Below, piece after piece: positions 1 through 9,597 of a DNA stretch of 64,000 nucleotides. This DNA comes from an uncultured Alphaproteobacteria bacterium. GTDB taxonomy: Bacteria > Pseudomonadota > Alphaproteobacteria > HIMB59. Numbering within the stretch: the stretch's first letter is position 1; every line of letters begins with the position of its first letter. Both the position numbers and the translations under genes were made by a program. The DNA is taken from positions 223,378-287,377 of the forward strand of contig CACMGP010000002.1 of the NCBI GenBank assembly GCA_902613185.1. The letters are read 5' to 3'. The notes beneath the pieces were generated by a model. That model had not been told where the DNA came from. It made no database searches and saw only the letters and a list, made by a program, of their open reading frames with translations.

Positions 1-485
1 TTAAGTCTTTTTACTAATTGTAGTTCTTTAATTTCACCAGTATTTTTTTTTATCTCACTCCAGGAATTAATATATAGATTAATCTCGCAAAATGCACATG
101 TTGGAAATTTTATTATTTTATCTTTTGCAATATAGTTAATTAAATCAATCAAAGCTGGATTGTGACCTACTATCATTAAATTTTTGTTAATTTTAATTTT
201 TTTTATCCATTTAATTAAATCGTTAAAGTTGAAAGTATATAGTTTACTTTCAAAATTAACTTTAATTGAGTTTTTAAATATTTTTTTGCAAGTCTCTTGT
301 GTTCTTTTTGAATTCGATGAAAAAATTGAGATATCTTTAAAATTTAGTTTTTTAAAAATATGCGTTGCCATTACTTTGCAACTAAAAATCCCCCTCTCAG
401 ATAATGGTCTTTCATGATCGTCTAATTCTAAATTTTTCCAAGAGGATTTAGCGTGACGTAATAAAAATAGTTTTTTTTCAATCAT
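1..485 (-). CDS. sixA: SixA-like phosphohistidine phosphatase (3' end cut by window)
   Basis: Histidine phosphatase (phosphoglycerate-mutase-like) fold. The N-terminus reads MIEKKLFLLRHAKSSW, with the catalytic RHA triplet at residues 10-12, and the second catalytic histidine lies in a VGHNPA motif at about residue 108. SixA family members remove phosphate from histidine phosphocarrier proteins such as PTS or phosphorelay components. About 161 codons are visible and the reading frame is still open at base 1, so only the last few residues are missing from this family of roughly 160 residues. The ATG at 485 faces the ppx/gppA start 11 bases away, so the two divergent genes share a tiny promoter region. 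The substrate is unknown. Confidence 0.85.
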   Translation of the reverse strand, partial: MIEKKLFLLRHAKSSWKNLELDDHERPLSERGIFSCKVMATHIFKKLNFKDISIFSSNSKRTQETCKKIFKNSIKVNFESKLYTFNFNDLIKWIKKIKINKNLMIVGHNPALIDLINYIAKDKIIKFPTCAFCEINLYINSWSEIKKNTGEIKELQLVKRL

Positions 486-496
486 CTGTTAAATAT

Positions 497-1957
497 ATGC
501 AATATAATATGCTTAATAAAAAAGATTCTATTGCAGTAATAGATATAGGGTCAAATTCAGTAAGATTGTGTGTATTTAGGGGCAATATGAGAAGCCCTGA
601 TGTGCTCTATAATAAAAAATTTTTTTGTGGGTTAGGTGAATACCTTCCAAAAACAAAATTGATCAGCAAAGAGGCTGAAAAAAAATGTATCAACTCAATA
701 ATTTTTTTTAACTCAATAATTGAAGAAATAAAACCTAACCACTCTGTCGCTTTGTGTACTGCAGCAATTCGAAATGCTTCTAACAAAAAACAAATTACAA
801 ATAAGATACAAAAAGTTTTTAAGGGAAAAGTTTTAACTTTATCTGGAAGACAAGAGGCCTCCTATGCCACACTAGGCGTTCGTTCTGCAATACCTAGGGC
901 CAATGGGACCATTATTGATATGGGAGGTGGCAGTCTTGAATTAGCACAAATAACACCACATAAAATTAAAAATATATCTTCTTTTCCTTTGGGTATATTA
1001 AACTTCACTAAAGAACATAAAGAGCATAAAAAAATTAACAAAGAAATAAATTCAAAACATAAAAATCAAAAAATCTTCTATTTAATTGGTGGAGCATTTA
1101 GGACAATTGCAAGATGTTATATTTATTTTAATAAATTGCCCTTTAATGAAATACACAACTTGAGTATCTCTCGGAAAAATTTTTATGAATTAAAATCAGA
1201 ATTACAAAAAATTGGGATTGACGACCTACAAAAAATTCCGAAAATTTCTGTCGACAGAATAAAACATATTCATATTGCAATAGAAGTATTGGACAAGGTG
1301 TTAAAATTATCAAACTGCGAGCAGTTTATTTATCCAAGATACGGGATTAGAGAGGGTTTCATTTACGAAAATCTTCCCAAAAAGCAAAGGCTTTTAGATC
1401 CAACTGAAATTTCTTTAGAATTAATAGCTAAAAGTAGATGTCGTTTTTTAATATTTAATAAAAAGACTTTTGCTTGGATTAAAAATGTTTATTTAAAATT
1501 TATAAATTTAAAAATGTCCCCTAACCAACTGAGAGTAATAAAACTCTCATGCATTATTTCAGATTTGGGATGGGAGCAAACAGCCAAAATTAGAGCTTCT
1601 TATGCATTCAACCTAATATTAAATAGTCCTCTAGTAGGAATAGAACAATCAGAAAAAGTATTTATTGCATATTTAGTGTATTTAAGGCACACGAAAAATA
1701 TCTTAGACCAAAGGGTTATTGAAAAAGAATTAAGTACCTATTTATCTTATTTATCAAGTGACGAAAAAAAGTTAGCTTATCAGATTGGGTGTGTATTAAA
1801 TTTTTTATACTCTATAACTAAGGGTTCTTCTTTTTTATTAAAACAGCTTGATCTTAAATCTTTAACATTGGCAGAGCAAAAAAAGGTTTCGTCTATTCAA
1901 AAAGTACCAAAATCAGGCAAAACTGAACAGCTTTATAACCTAATTAGAAAATTTTAA
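497..1957 (+). CDS. ppx: Ppx/GppA family exopolyphosphatase
   Basis: Actin-like ASKHA phosphatase of the Ppx/GppA family, which degrades polyphosphate or pppGpp. Phosphate-1 loop DIGSNSVRL at residues 16-24, SGRQEA at about 116-121 carrying the catalytic Glu, and a second glycine-rich loop DMGGGS at 141-146. The 486 residues include a C-terminal helical region, like the longer alphaproteobacterial Ppx. Start: ATG at 497, with an in-frame ATG at 509 as an equally good alternative because neither has a Shine-Dalgarno site. Sequence cannot separate exopolyphosphatase from guanosine pentaphosphatase activity. In many Alphaproteobacteria ppx precedes rlmE; here a secreted protein gene follows instead. 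Confidence 0.88.
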   Translation: MQYNMLNKKDSIAVIDIGSNSVRLCVFRGNMRSPDVLYNKKFFCGLGEYLPKTKLISKEAEKKCINSIIFFNSIIEEIKPNHSVALCTAAIRNASNKKQITNKIQKVFKGKVLTLSGRQEASYATLGVRSAIPRANGTIIDMGGGSLELAQITPHKIKNISSFPLGILNFTKEHKEHKKINKEINSKHKNQKIFYLIGGAFRTIARCYIYFNKLPFNEIHNLSISRKNFYELKSELQKIGIDDLQKIPKISVDRIKHIHIAIEVLDKVLKLSNCEQFIYPRYGIREGFIYENLPKKQRLLDPTEISLELIAKSRCRFLIFNKKTFAWIKNVYLKFINLKMSPNQLRVIKLSCIISDLGWEQTAKIRASYAFNLILNSPLVGIEQSEKVFIAYLVYLRHTKNILDQRVIEKELSTYLSYLSSDEKKLAYQIGCVLNFLYSITKGSSFLLKQLDLKSLTLAEQKKVSSIQKVPKSGKTEQLYNLIRKF

Positions 1958-2033
1958 TATTAGATTAATATTTTTTTAATTAAAATTACATAATCAATAA
2001 ATCTAATATTCTTTGGTATTTGGAGAAAAAATA

Positions 2034-3593
2034 ATGAAATTATTATTATCAATGCTTTTAAGCTTTGTTTTTTTCAATGTAAATGCATTGGAACTTAATA
2101 AAATCTCAGGCTATTCAACTTTTTCATGGGACGAAGGTGGATCAGAAATTTTAGCTTACGACTCTCAAAGAAACAGAATATTTGTAACAAACAATCTAAC
2201 AAAATCTATAGATGTTTTAGATATTACAAGATTACCATATACAGAAAAATTAATTTCAATCAAACCAAGAGCAGGTGTTGGTGGAATAAACAGTGTTGCT
2301 GTTTCAGAACAAGCAGGTTTGCTTGCTTTAGCAATCGAGGCAGAAGACAAACAAGACAATGGTGCTGTTTTGTTCTATAATCTTAATACATTAAAATTGG
2401 CTTTTGGGTACTCAGTAGGTGCGCTGCCTGATAATGTTGTATTTACTCCGGATGGGAAATATGCATTGGTCGCCAATGAGGGTGAGCCAAATGATGACTA
2501 CACTGTTGATCCCAAAGGATCTGTTTCAATTATTGATTTAAACAAATGGTTTGTTGGCCCTAGTGAAGATAAAATCAGAAATATAAACTTTTATTACAAT
2601 GGGGCTCCAGAGGGTGGCAGAATTGTAAAACCTGGATCATCTTTTTTGTATGATGCTGAACCAGAGTTTATAGCAGTTAGCGGTGACTCTAAAAGAGCTT
2701 ATGTAGCTCTTCAAGAAAATAACGTTATTGCAAAGATAGATATTAGTTTGGGCATAGTTACTGATTACTTTGGTTTAGGCTATAAAGATTGGTCTCAGTC
2801 CGCTCTTGATGCTTCGAATAAGGATAACAGAGTTAATATACAGCCTTGGCCGGTTAAAGGAATGTATCAACCAGACACCATGGTAGTTGTCAGTAAAGAG
2901 ATTAATGGTGAAATGTATGATTATGTTTTAATGGCTAATGAGGGAGATGCAAAAGATTACGATGGATTCTCAGAAGAGGTAAGGGTCGCTGATTTAACTT
3001 TAGACCCTTCAGTCTTTCCTAATGCCTCAGAGCTACAAAAAAAATCAAATCTCGGTAGGTTAAAAACAACTACTACTATGGGAGATGCTGATGGTGACGG
3101 TTTTTATGAAGAAATCTATACCTACGGCGGAAGATCTTTTTCAATTTTAGACGGTAATACCGGACAAATTATTTATGATAGCGGTAATGATATTGCTGTT
3201 AGAACAGCGTTTTCAGGTTTTTTTAACTGGAATGAGGATGCGGGATCTTTTGATGACAGAAGTGACGATAAAGGTGCAGAGCCAGAGGCTCTTACAGTTG
3301 GAGAAATTGATGGAAGAACAATAGCTTTTGTAGGTCTTGAAAGACAGGGCGGTATCATGATGTACGATATTACTGGTATGGTAAAACCAAAATTTCTTGG
3401 ATATTTTAATGGTAGAAACTTTTTTGGAGATGGTACAAAACAAACTGGTGGTGACATATCTCCTGAATCATTAGTTTTTATACCTGCCGACAAGACACCT
3501 CCACTTTATCATGTCAGAAAAGGAACTCCTTTATTGATTGGAGCCTATGAACTTTCGGGTTCAACTGCTATTTACGAAGTTATAATTGATTAG
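2034..3593 (+). CDS. Secreted choice-of-anchor I family beta-propeller-like protein
   Basis: A 519-residue exported protein. The start is ATG 2034, chosen over an upstream TTG at 2013 because GGAG sits 8 bases before it and the result is a clean signal peptide (MKLLLSMLLSFVFFNVNA, then LELNKIS). The body matches the choice-of-anchor I family: repeated propeller-type blades (IFVTNNLTKSIDVLDI; YALVANEGEPNDDY), an acidic DADGDGFYEE segment suggesting calcium binding, and a conserved ISPESLVFIP close to the end. Relatives are often annotated as alkaline-phosphatase-like, but no catalytic residue can be assigned with confidence. Probably periplasmic or secreted. No anchor is seen at the C-terminus. 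Confidence 0.75.
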   Translation: MKLLLSMLLSFVFFNVNALELNKISGYSTFSWDEGGSEILAYDSQRNRIFVTNNLTKSIDVLDITRLPYTEKLISIKPRAGVGGINSVAVSEQAGLLALAIEAEDKQDNGAVLFYNLNTLKLAFGYSVGALPDNVVFTPDGKYALVANEGEPNDDYTVDPKGSVSIIDLNKWFVGPSEDKIRNINFYYNGAPEGGRIVKPGSSFLYDAEPEFIAVSGDSKRAYVALQENNVIAKIDISLGIVTDYFGLGYKDWSQSALDASNKDNRVNIQPWPVKGMYQPDTMVVVSKEINGEMYDYVLMANEGDAKDYDGFSEEVRVADLTLDPSVFPNASELQKKSNLGRLKTTTTMGDADGDGFYEEIYTYGGRSFSILDGNTGQIIYDSGNDIAVRTAFSGFFNWNEDAGSFDDRSDDKGAEPEALTVGEIDGRTIAFVGLERQGGIMMYDITGMVKPKFLGYFNGRNFFGDGTKQTGGDISPESLVFIPADKTPPLYHVRKGTPLLIGAYELSGSTAIYEVIID

Positions 3594-3599
3594 TAATAT

Positions 3600-3640
3600 T
3601 TATTTTACCCTCTCTAAATTAATAGGGAGGGTTAGATTAA
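3600..3640. terminator. Weak hairpin between convergent genes
   Basis: ACCCTCTC (3607-3614) can pair with GGGAGGGT (3625-3632), 8 pairs including one G-T wobble, around a 10-base loop. It lies exactly between two convergent genes, so it may end transcription from either side, but there is no clear T-run on either strand. Confidence 0.35.
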
Positions 3641-4486
3641 ATAGCTTTTTCTAAACTTGTCATTAATAAGTGCAATAGCTTTTTTTCCATCCTCAAGTGA
3701 AATCTTATCTGGCGGACCCCAAGCAGTTTTATTGACATCAACAATGTAAATTTTTTTCGTATCCCTATCTCTTAAAATGTCTAACTCCCCAAAATCTAGT
3801 TTAAATTTTTTACAAAATTCATTTATTAAACTAATCTCTTCATTTTCAAATAAAGAACAAATTGAGACTATTTTTGAATAAACAGTTTTAGATTTAAAGC
3901 GATATTCTTTTTGAGCAAATTTCACGTAAGCTAATACAATTTCATCTTTAACCCATACGACCCTATAATCGATAGCAAATTCGTTATAAATATTATTAAT
4001 TAATTTTTGGTAAACCTTATTTTTATAAATTTTAAATCCTAACGAAGAACTATTTATAATCTTCCCGTCATGTTTTGCATTTTGCTCTGATTTTTCTAAA
4101 ATTGAACCATGAAAGTTTTTTGGATCTAAGCTCAGAGAATAACCAAAAATCTCTAAGAAAACTTTATCAACATTAGATTTACTGATGTCAGTGCAATTTT
4201 TATTTATTACTATTTTTTTTGGATTTCCAGAGACTTGGTAGTTACTATTAGTTTTGTCATAAAAATATAATTCTATGTCAGCTAGTTCTGGGGAGGACGT
4301 AAACCTAACTGGCAAGCCCCATCTAACTTTAGCTAAAGTATAAAGTGGATTCAAAGGCCTTCTAGGGTAACAGATTATTTTTTTTTTATTTGATGAGGTA
4401 GATTCATATAAGCTAATCAAAAAATAAACATCTCTCAGCCCTCGAAGAATAGTACTAATTACGTCTGAAACAGTTATTGATGACAT
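3632..4486 (-). CDS. ATP-grasp-like protein of unknown function
   Basis: A 284-residue protein read from ATG 4486; the frame extends upstream to 4519, but that would overlap the glnD leader. The C-terminal third (FKLDFGELDILRDRDTKKIY, then IVDVNKTAWGPPD) looks like the metal-binding end of an ATP-grasp ligase, where acidic residues and an Asn coordinate Mg-ATP. The middle contains YRVVWVKDEIVLAYVKFA, resembling the strand region before the ATP site. No substrate domain is recognised; neither the N-terminal half nor the neighbours suggest a pathway. Convergent with the choice-of-anchor gene and divergent from glnD. The fold assignment is an inference from motifs. Confidence 0.6.
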   Translation of the reverse strand: MSSITVSDVISTILRGLRDVYFLISLYESTSSNKKKIICYPRRPLNPLYTLAKVRWGLPVRFTSSPELADIELYFYDKTNSNYQVSGNPKKIVINKNCTDISKSNVDKVFLEIFGYSLSLDPKNFHGSILEKSEQNAKHDGKIINSSSLGFKIYKNKVYQKLINNIYNEFAIDYRVVWVKDEIVLAYVKFAQKEYRFKSKTVYSKIVSICSLFENEEISLINEFCKKFKLDFGELDILRDRDTKKIYIVDVNKTAWGPPDKISLEDGKKAIALINDKFRKSYLI

Positions 4487-4535
4487 AAATTGATTCTTGA
4501 GACCATTACATATATACAATGTTAAAGTTTTATTA

Positions 4536-7088
4536 ATGAAAGATATCTCTCAAATAAAAAAGAAGTATCAATCAAATAAGGTTAAATTATTTCAAAAATT
4601 AGCATCAACTAATGATGGCTTCTATTTTAATAAAAATCATACAGATCTTGTGGATACAGTTGTAAAAGAAATAGTTAAAGGAATTTATAATATTTATCCA
4701 ATAGAAGATTTCTCTTTAATCGCTGTAGGTGGGTACGGCAGACATGACTTGTCACCAAAAAGTGATGTTGACTTACTATTTATTTATAAAAAATCTAATA
4801 AAAATATAAGAGATTTTATTACTCAATTAAATAATACACTGTGGGATATTGGATTAGAAGTTGGAATATCTTTCTTAACAATTAAACAGGCATTAATCGA
4901 CTCTAAGAAAGATATAAAAACAATTACAAAATTTGTTGAGAGTCGATTTATCATTGGTGATGAAATTCAATACGGTGAGTTTGTTCGGTCCATTAAGATT
5001 TTAATTGGAAAACAAAATCCCCTAAAGCTCAGCGAATTAAAGCTTATAGAGTTGGTTGAAAGACATGACTATCGAATAGGAATTAAAAGTAATTTAGAGC
5101 CGAATATCAAAGAGGGTATTGGGGGTCTTAGAGATATTCATACCATACTGTGGGTATCGATCTTTATGTTTAACATTTATAAATTAGAAGACTTAACGTC
5201 TGTTAATATCTATACCAAAGAGGAAATTAAAGAATTAAAGAATGCTTGGAAATTTCTCTTAACCATTCGAGCATTTATTCATTTATTTAACGAAAGCAAA
5301 GGTGATGTTCTATCTATCGAAAATCAATTAAAAGTTTCAAAAAAACTCTCTTACAAAGATAAAAAGAAGGAAAAAGGAGTGGAGATTTTTATGAAAGATT
5401 TGTTTGTGAATGTTGCAAAGATTAATTCTCTCTTAAGAGCCTTTTATTCAAAGCTTCCAGAGGATTTAATAATCAAAACAATTTATAAAAGAAAACCCAC
5501 TAAAACTAAATCATTAGAAAAAGAATTTATAATTGAAAAAGGTTTTCTGAATTTAAAAAATAATACCGCTAAAAACCTTCAACTAAAATGGGCAAACGTC
5601 TTTGAAAAATCCTTGGAACATAATTTACTCATTCATCCTCGCTTTTTAAAGACCGTCGAGGAAAAAAGAAAAGTTTTAAAAAAAACCACAAATAAACAGC
5701 ACCTCCAATCATTTTTAAATATTGTTGTCTCCAAAAAAAATCCTATACAAGCCCTTCATGATTTTAATGATACCCAGCTATTTAGCGAAATATTTCCTGA
5801 GTTTGGCAGAGTTTGGGGACAAGTGCAGTTTGATATTTATCATCACTACACCACCGACGAACACTTATTATTAACACTGCACAACCTAAATGAGCTAAGA
5901 CAAAAATCCTTTTATAATGAAATATATAGCAGGCTATCCTCAAGAGAAGCCCTTCACATTGCTTTACTATTTCATGACATTGGAAAGAAGGGGCCAAAAA
6001 ATCATTCTGTTTATGGAACAGAGTTAACCAACAAGATCCTAAAAAGACTTCCTGTATCAGAAGAAGTGAAAGAATTGACATTGTGGTTAGTTGAAAACCA
6101 TTTAGCAATGAGCGATACAGCTTTTAAAAATGACACTCAAAGTCCTGGGGCAATTGCTAAATTTACATCTATTGCAAACACAGAAGAAAAAATAAACTCA
6201 TTGTTTCTTTTTACCTTATGTGACATTGCCTCTGTCGGACCAAACGTTCTAAACGAATGGAGAATAAGCCTGCTTAGAAGTTTATTTTATAATGCAAGAG
6301 ATTTTCTGCAAAGAGGCCTAGATACAAAAACTTATTCTACTTCTGTTCAAGAATCTTTGAAGAGATCAGTATTACAAAAATCTGATGTTAATTTAAAAAA
6401 GTTTATAAAAAATTCGATAAATGAGTTTCCAAATCAATTCTGGGAGGCTTTTTCGTCAAGAATGATCGTCGATATCTTTAAAATTTACCAAAGAAATAAA
6501 AAAGCAAAGGTTATTAACTCTGTAAATTTTCTTAATTATGAAAATAAAGAATATAGTGCTGTTGTTGTCACAAGTAAAAATAGACCAGGAATTTTAAAAG
6601 ATATTGTTTCGGGGTTTACACACTCTCAATCGAATATTCTTAGTTCTAGAATAATATCTTTAAATAACAATCAAGTAATTGATGTGTTTTGGGTAACCAA
6701 TTTTTTGAATAAAGGTGTTTTAGATTTAAGCGAACAAAAAAAAATAGCTAAACATGTAATGAGTGCTCTTGATCAAAAAGATTTTAAACCCTTACGGTCA
6801 TTTACCAAAGGTCTACAAAAACTTACTGTAAATCCTCAAATTACAATTGATAACGATATGAGTAAGCAAGTCACTACTTTTCAAATATTATCTGGCGATA
6901 GGCCTGGATTATTAATGGATATTTTAGGAGTTTTTCATGACAAACAAATAAGTGTCCAATCAGCAAAAATTTCCACATACGGGGAAAAGGTTTTCGATAT
7001 TTTTCAATTAACGAATAGCAATAACCAAAAAATCAAAGATGAAAAATTACTCAAATCAATTGAAAAGGATTTGATGTCTATTTTTTAG
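4536..7088 (+). CDS. glnD: [Protein-PII] uridylyltransferase / uridylyl-removing enzyme
   Basis: Bifunctional nitrogen sensor that uridylylates PII when nitrogen is short and removes UMP when glutamine is plentiful. An 850-residue protein from ATG 4536; upstream in-frame TTG 4497 would overlap the divergent gene. Domains in order: nucleotidyltransferase with GGYGR (65-69) and DVD metal ligands (77-79); PII-uridylyltransferase linker domain; HD hydrolase domain with FHDIGKKG (His480-Asp481); two C-terminal ACT domains, starting near 670 (SKNRPGILKDI) and 780 (SGDRPGLLMDI), which bind glutamine. Length is close to the family norm. In related genomes murJ usually separates glnD and trpS; here only 69-75 bases do. 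Confidence 0.96.
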   Translation: MKDISQIKKKYQSNKVKLFQKLASTNDGFYFNKNHTDLVDTVVKEIVKGIYNIYPIEDFSLIAVGGYGRHDLSPKSDVDLLFIYKKSNKNIRDFITQLNNTLWDIGLEVGISFLTIKQALIDSKKDIKTITKFVESRFIIGDEIQYGEFVRSIKILIGKQNPLKLSELKLIELVERHDYRIGIKSNLEPNIKEGIGGLRDIHTILWVSIFMFNIYKLEDLTSVNIYTKEEIKELKNAWKFLLTIRAFIHLFNESKGDVLSIENQLKVSKKLSYKDKKKEKGVEIFMKDLFVNVAKINSLLRAFYSKLPEDLIIKTIYKRKPTKTKSLEKEFIIEKGFLNLKNNTAKNLQLKWANVFEKSLEHNLLIHPRFLKTVEEKRKVLKKTTNKQHLQSFLNIVVSKKNPIQALHDFNDTQLFSEIFPEFGRVWGQVQFDIYHHYTTDEHLLLTLHNLNELRQKSFYNEIYSRLSSREALHIALLFHDIGKKGPKNHSVYGTELTNKILKRLPVSEEVKELTLWLVENHLAMSDTAFKNDTQSPGAIAKFTSIANTEEKINSLFLFTLCDIASVGPNVLNEWRISLLRSLFYNARDFLQRGLDTKTYSTSVQESLKRSVLQKSDVNLKKFIKNSINEFPNQFWEAFSSRMIVDIFKIYQRNKKAKVINSVNFLNYENKEYSAVVVTSKNRPGILKDIVSGFTHSQSNILSSRIISLNNNQVIDVFWVTNFLNKGVLDLSEQKKIAKHVMSALDQKDFKPLRSFTKGLQKLTVNPQITIDNDMSKQVTTFQILSGDRPGLLMDILGVFHDKQISVQSAKISTYGEKVFDIFQLTNSNNQKIKDEKLLKSIEKDLMSIF

Positions 7089-7163
7089 GTTTTTTATGTT
7101 AGTCAATTTTAGTCCCTCGATATTATTAGATAATTCTGATATCAATTTTAATAGTATTTGAAT

Positions 7164-8168
7164 ATGAGCAGTTTCCAAAAAAGAGTTTTTTCTGGTGTTC
7201 AACCAACAGGAACCCTGCATTTAGGTAACTATCTTGGTGCGATAAAAAACTTTGTAGAGCTTCAAAAAGAATTTGAATGTATTTATTGTGTTGTAGATCA
7301 ACACGCTATTACTGTTGAGCAAAATCCAGCTGAGCTTCGCTCAAACACACTTGAGGTTCTAGCATCATTTATTGCAGCAGGAGTGGACTATAAAAAACAA
7401 ATTATATTTCAACAATCAAGTGTAGCAGAACACTCTCAACTTGCTTGGGTATTTAATTGTGTCAGTCGTATTGGTTGGCTTAATAGAATGACACAATTTA
7501 AAGATAAAGCTGGAAAGAATAAAGAAAACGTAAGTGTTGGCTTAATGGTTTACCCAAACTTAATGGCTGCAGATATTCTTGCTTACCTTGCAACGCATGT
7601 TCCCGTGGGTGATGATCAAAAACAACATTTAGAATTATCAAGAGACATTGCACAAAAATTTAATAATGATTTTAAAGTAGACTTCTTTCCGCTGCCAGAA
7701 CCACTTATTTATGGAAATGCGACAAGAGTAATGAGCCTTCGAGATGGAACTAAAAAGATGTCAAAATCTGATGCATCTGAATTTTCTAGAATCTTATTAA
7801 CTGATAGTGATGATGATGTAAGTTCTAAAATAAAAAAGGCAAAGTCTGACTCAGACCTTATTCCTGATGACAAGAATCAATTACAAAATAAACCTGAATG
7901 CTTAAATTTAATCAATATTTTGTCTGCTTGTTCAAACGAAAGTATTGAAAAAACTCTGGTAAGTTATGCTGGCAAAGAATATTCAAAATTAAAAAATGAC
8001 CTTGCAGACAAATTAATTCAAGTCATAGGACCAATTAGAACCGAGATATTAAATCTTCTCAATAATAAAGATGAATTAAATAAAGTCCTAGATATGGGCA
8101 GTGAAAAAGCATCCACAATTGCAGGCCCTATTCTCAAAGAAGTCTATAAGATAGTCGGTTTTAGATAG
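7164..8168 (+). CDS. trpS: Tryptophanyl-tRNA synthetase
   Basis: Class I aminoacyl-tRNA synthetase charging tRNA-Trp. A 334-residue protein, the usual size for the bacterial enzyme. The ATP-binding HIGH-like motif is HLGN at 19-22 (GTLHLGNYLGA) and the second signature KMSKS is at 198-202. The start is taken at ATG 7164; TTG 7158 two codons upstream is possible, and neither has a good ribosome binding site. It lies between glnD and the nfuA-like gene, a common alphaproteobacterial neighbourhood. Confidence 0.96.
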   Translation: MSSFQKRVFSGVQPTGTLHLGNYLGAIKNFVELQKEFECIYCVVDQHAITVEQNPAELRSNTLEVLASFIAAGVDYKKQIIFQQSSVAEHSQLAWVFNCVSRIGWLNRMTQFKDKAGKNKENVSVGLMVYPNLMAADILAYLATHVPVGDDQKQHLELSRDIAQKFNNDFKVDFFPLPEPLIYGNATRVMSLRDGTKKMSKSDASEFSRILLTDSDDDVSSKIKKAKSDSDLIPDDKNQLQNKPECLNLINILSACSNESIEKTLVSYAGKEYSKLKNDLADKLIQVIGPIRTEILNLLNNKDELNKVLDMGSEKASTIAGPILKEVYKIVGFR

Positions 8169-8213
8169 ACACTTTGGCTTGAAATTTCTAATTTTATAGA
8201 CATATTATTAGCA

Positions 8214-8771
8214 ATGTTCGTACAAACTGAACCAACGCCAAACCCTGCAACCTTAAAGTTTTTGCCAGGTAAAGAGGTTATGAAAGACGGAACTATGTTC
8301 TATCAAAACCAAGAGTCTGCCTCAAATTCACCTTTGGCAATGAACTTGTTCAATATTAAAGGTGTTGAGGGTGTTTTTTTTGGGTCTGACTTTATCACTA
8401 TAACCAAAGGCAAAGATAATGATTGGACGCTTATGAAACCTGCAATTTTGGGTTGTATCATTGAGCACTTTACAATGAACAAACCTATTATCTCAGAGCA
8501 ATCTGCATCAACTGGACATACAATTGATGAGAACGATAGTGATGTTGTAAAAAAGATCAAAGAACTTCTAGATAGTAAAGTGAGACCAGCTGTTGCTATG
8601 GACGGTGGAGATATCATATTTGACAAATATAATGAGGGAATTGTATTTCTACAAATGCAAGGGGCCTGTCAGGGATGTCCGAGTTCAACGGCAACTTTAA
8701 AAATGGGAATTGAGAATATGCTAAAGCATTACATTCCTGAAGTCCGTGAAGTACGACCCGTTGAAGTCTAG
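8214..8771 (+). CDS. nfuA: NfuA-type iron-sulfur cluster carrier (Nfu N-terminal + NifU C-terminal)
   Basis: Carries and delivers Fe-S clusters to apo-proteins. A 185-residue protein: the N-terminal Nfu scaffold domain starts with the hallmark QTEPTPNPATLKFLPG at residues 4-19, and the C-terminal NifU-like domain has VRPAVAMDGGDI followed by the cluster-binding C152-x2-C155 (GACQGCPSS). This is the alphaproteobacterial and mitochondrial NFU1 architecture rather than the A-type/NifU fusion of E. coli NfuA. The 3' end overlaps the next gene by up to 26 bases, implying translational coupling. Confidence 0.93.
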   Translation: MFVQTEPTPNPATLKFLPGKEVMKDGTMFYQNQESASNSPLAMNLFNIKGVEGVFFGSDFITITKGKDNDWTLMKPAILGCIIEHFTMNKPIISEQSASTGHTIDENDSDVVKKIKELLDSKVRPAVAMDGGDIIFDKYNEGIVFLQMQGACQGCPSSTATLKMGIENMLKHYIPEVREVRPVEV

Positions 8772-9597
8772 TCTTTTACTTTTTTTTTTTGGATTTTTAT
8801 TAAATTCATCTCTTAATGCAGGAGAATTTCATAATTGGGTTGATTTAAATAAATATTATAAAAAAAACAATTTTATTCCTGAAATTTTAACGCAAGAAAA
8901 TATTGGTCATCTACCTATAATATCAGAATTACCTGAAGATTTTTCAGAAATACAAGATGTTCCAACAAAGAAAAAACTATTTTACCTCGTAACACTTCCT
9001 TTGATTTACAATTCGAATAACTCAATTATGCAAGAACGAAGAATGGTAATTAATATAGAAAAAAAATTTGCTAGAAAAGAATTAAATAAAAACGAAACTG
9101 ACGAGATTATTAGGTTATCAAAAAAATATAAATTAGATTATAGCGAAATTAACACAAAACTTTTTAGAAAACTTAAACAACGTATTAATATTATTCCAGT
9201 GTCACTAGCTCTTGGACAAGCAATTATTGAAAGTGGTTGGGGACAGTCTAGATTTGCAACTGAGGGTAATGCTCTTTATGGTCAGTGGACTACAAGTGAA
9301 GACAAAGGAATCATTCCTCAAGACAGGGATGAGGATAAATCTCACGCAGTTTTAAAATTTAAAAATTTATCAGAGAGTGTTGAAGCGTATATGTTTAACA
9401 TCAATACTCATCAAGCTTATTATAATTTTCGTGTCATTAGACGAATTGATGAGCGCATAAAATACACTGACCCTATTAGTATGAAAGTGAAATATTTAGC
9501 AGCCTATGCTGAAATCGGCGATAAATATGTCGATAAATTAGAGCTGATCATTGCTTCAAATAATCTTCAAGAATTTGATCGATTTAAATTTAATTAA
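8746..9597 (+). CDS. Bax-like exported glucosaminidase-domain protein
   Basis: Peptidoglycan-directed glucosaminidase (Bax / FlgJ-type). Up to 283 residues from GTG 8746, or TTG 8761 five codons later; either start overlaps the nfuA stop and gives a signal peptide (LKSSLLLFFFGFLLNSSLNA). Catalytic region SLALGQAIIESGWGQSRF with candidate catalytic Glu162, followed by NALYGQW, as in the glucosaminidase family, and the C-terminal VEAYMFNINTHQAYYNFR pattern of Bax. It probably acts in the periplasm on cell-wall glycan. The 3' end overlaps the convergent deacetylase gene by 8 bases. Confidence 0.85.
   Translation: MKYDPLKSSLLLFFFGFLLNSSLNAGEFHNWVDLNKYYKKNNFIPEILTQENIGHLPIISELPEDFSEIQDVPTKKKLFYLVTLPLIYNSNNSIMQERRMVINIEKKFARKELNKNETDEIIRLSKKYKLDYSEINTKLFRKLKQRINIIPVSLALGQAIIESGWGQSRFATEGNALYGQWTTSEDKGIIPQDRDEDKSHAVLKFKNLSESVEAYMFNINTHQAYYNFRVIRRIDERIKYTDPISMKVKYLAAYAEIGDKYVDKLELIIASNNLQEFDRFKFN

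Noticed and set aside
3173-3493. 106-codon frame antisense to the choice-of-anchor gene
   Set aside because: Fully inside a convincing gene on the other strand, Pro/Ser-rich and unlike any family; a shadow frame.
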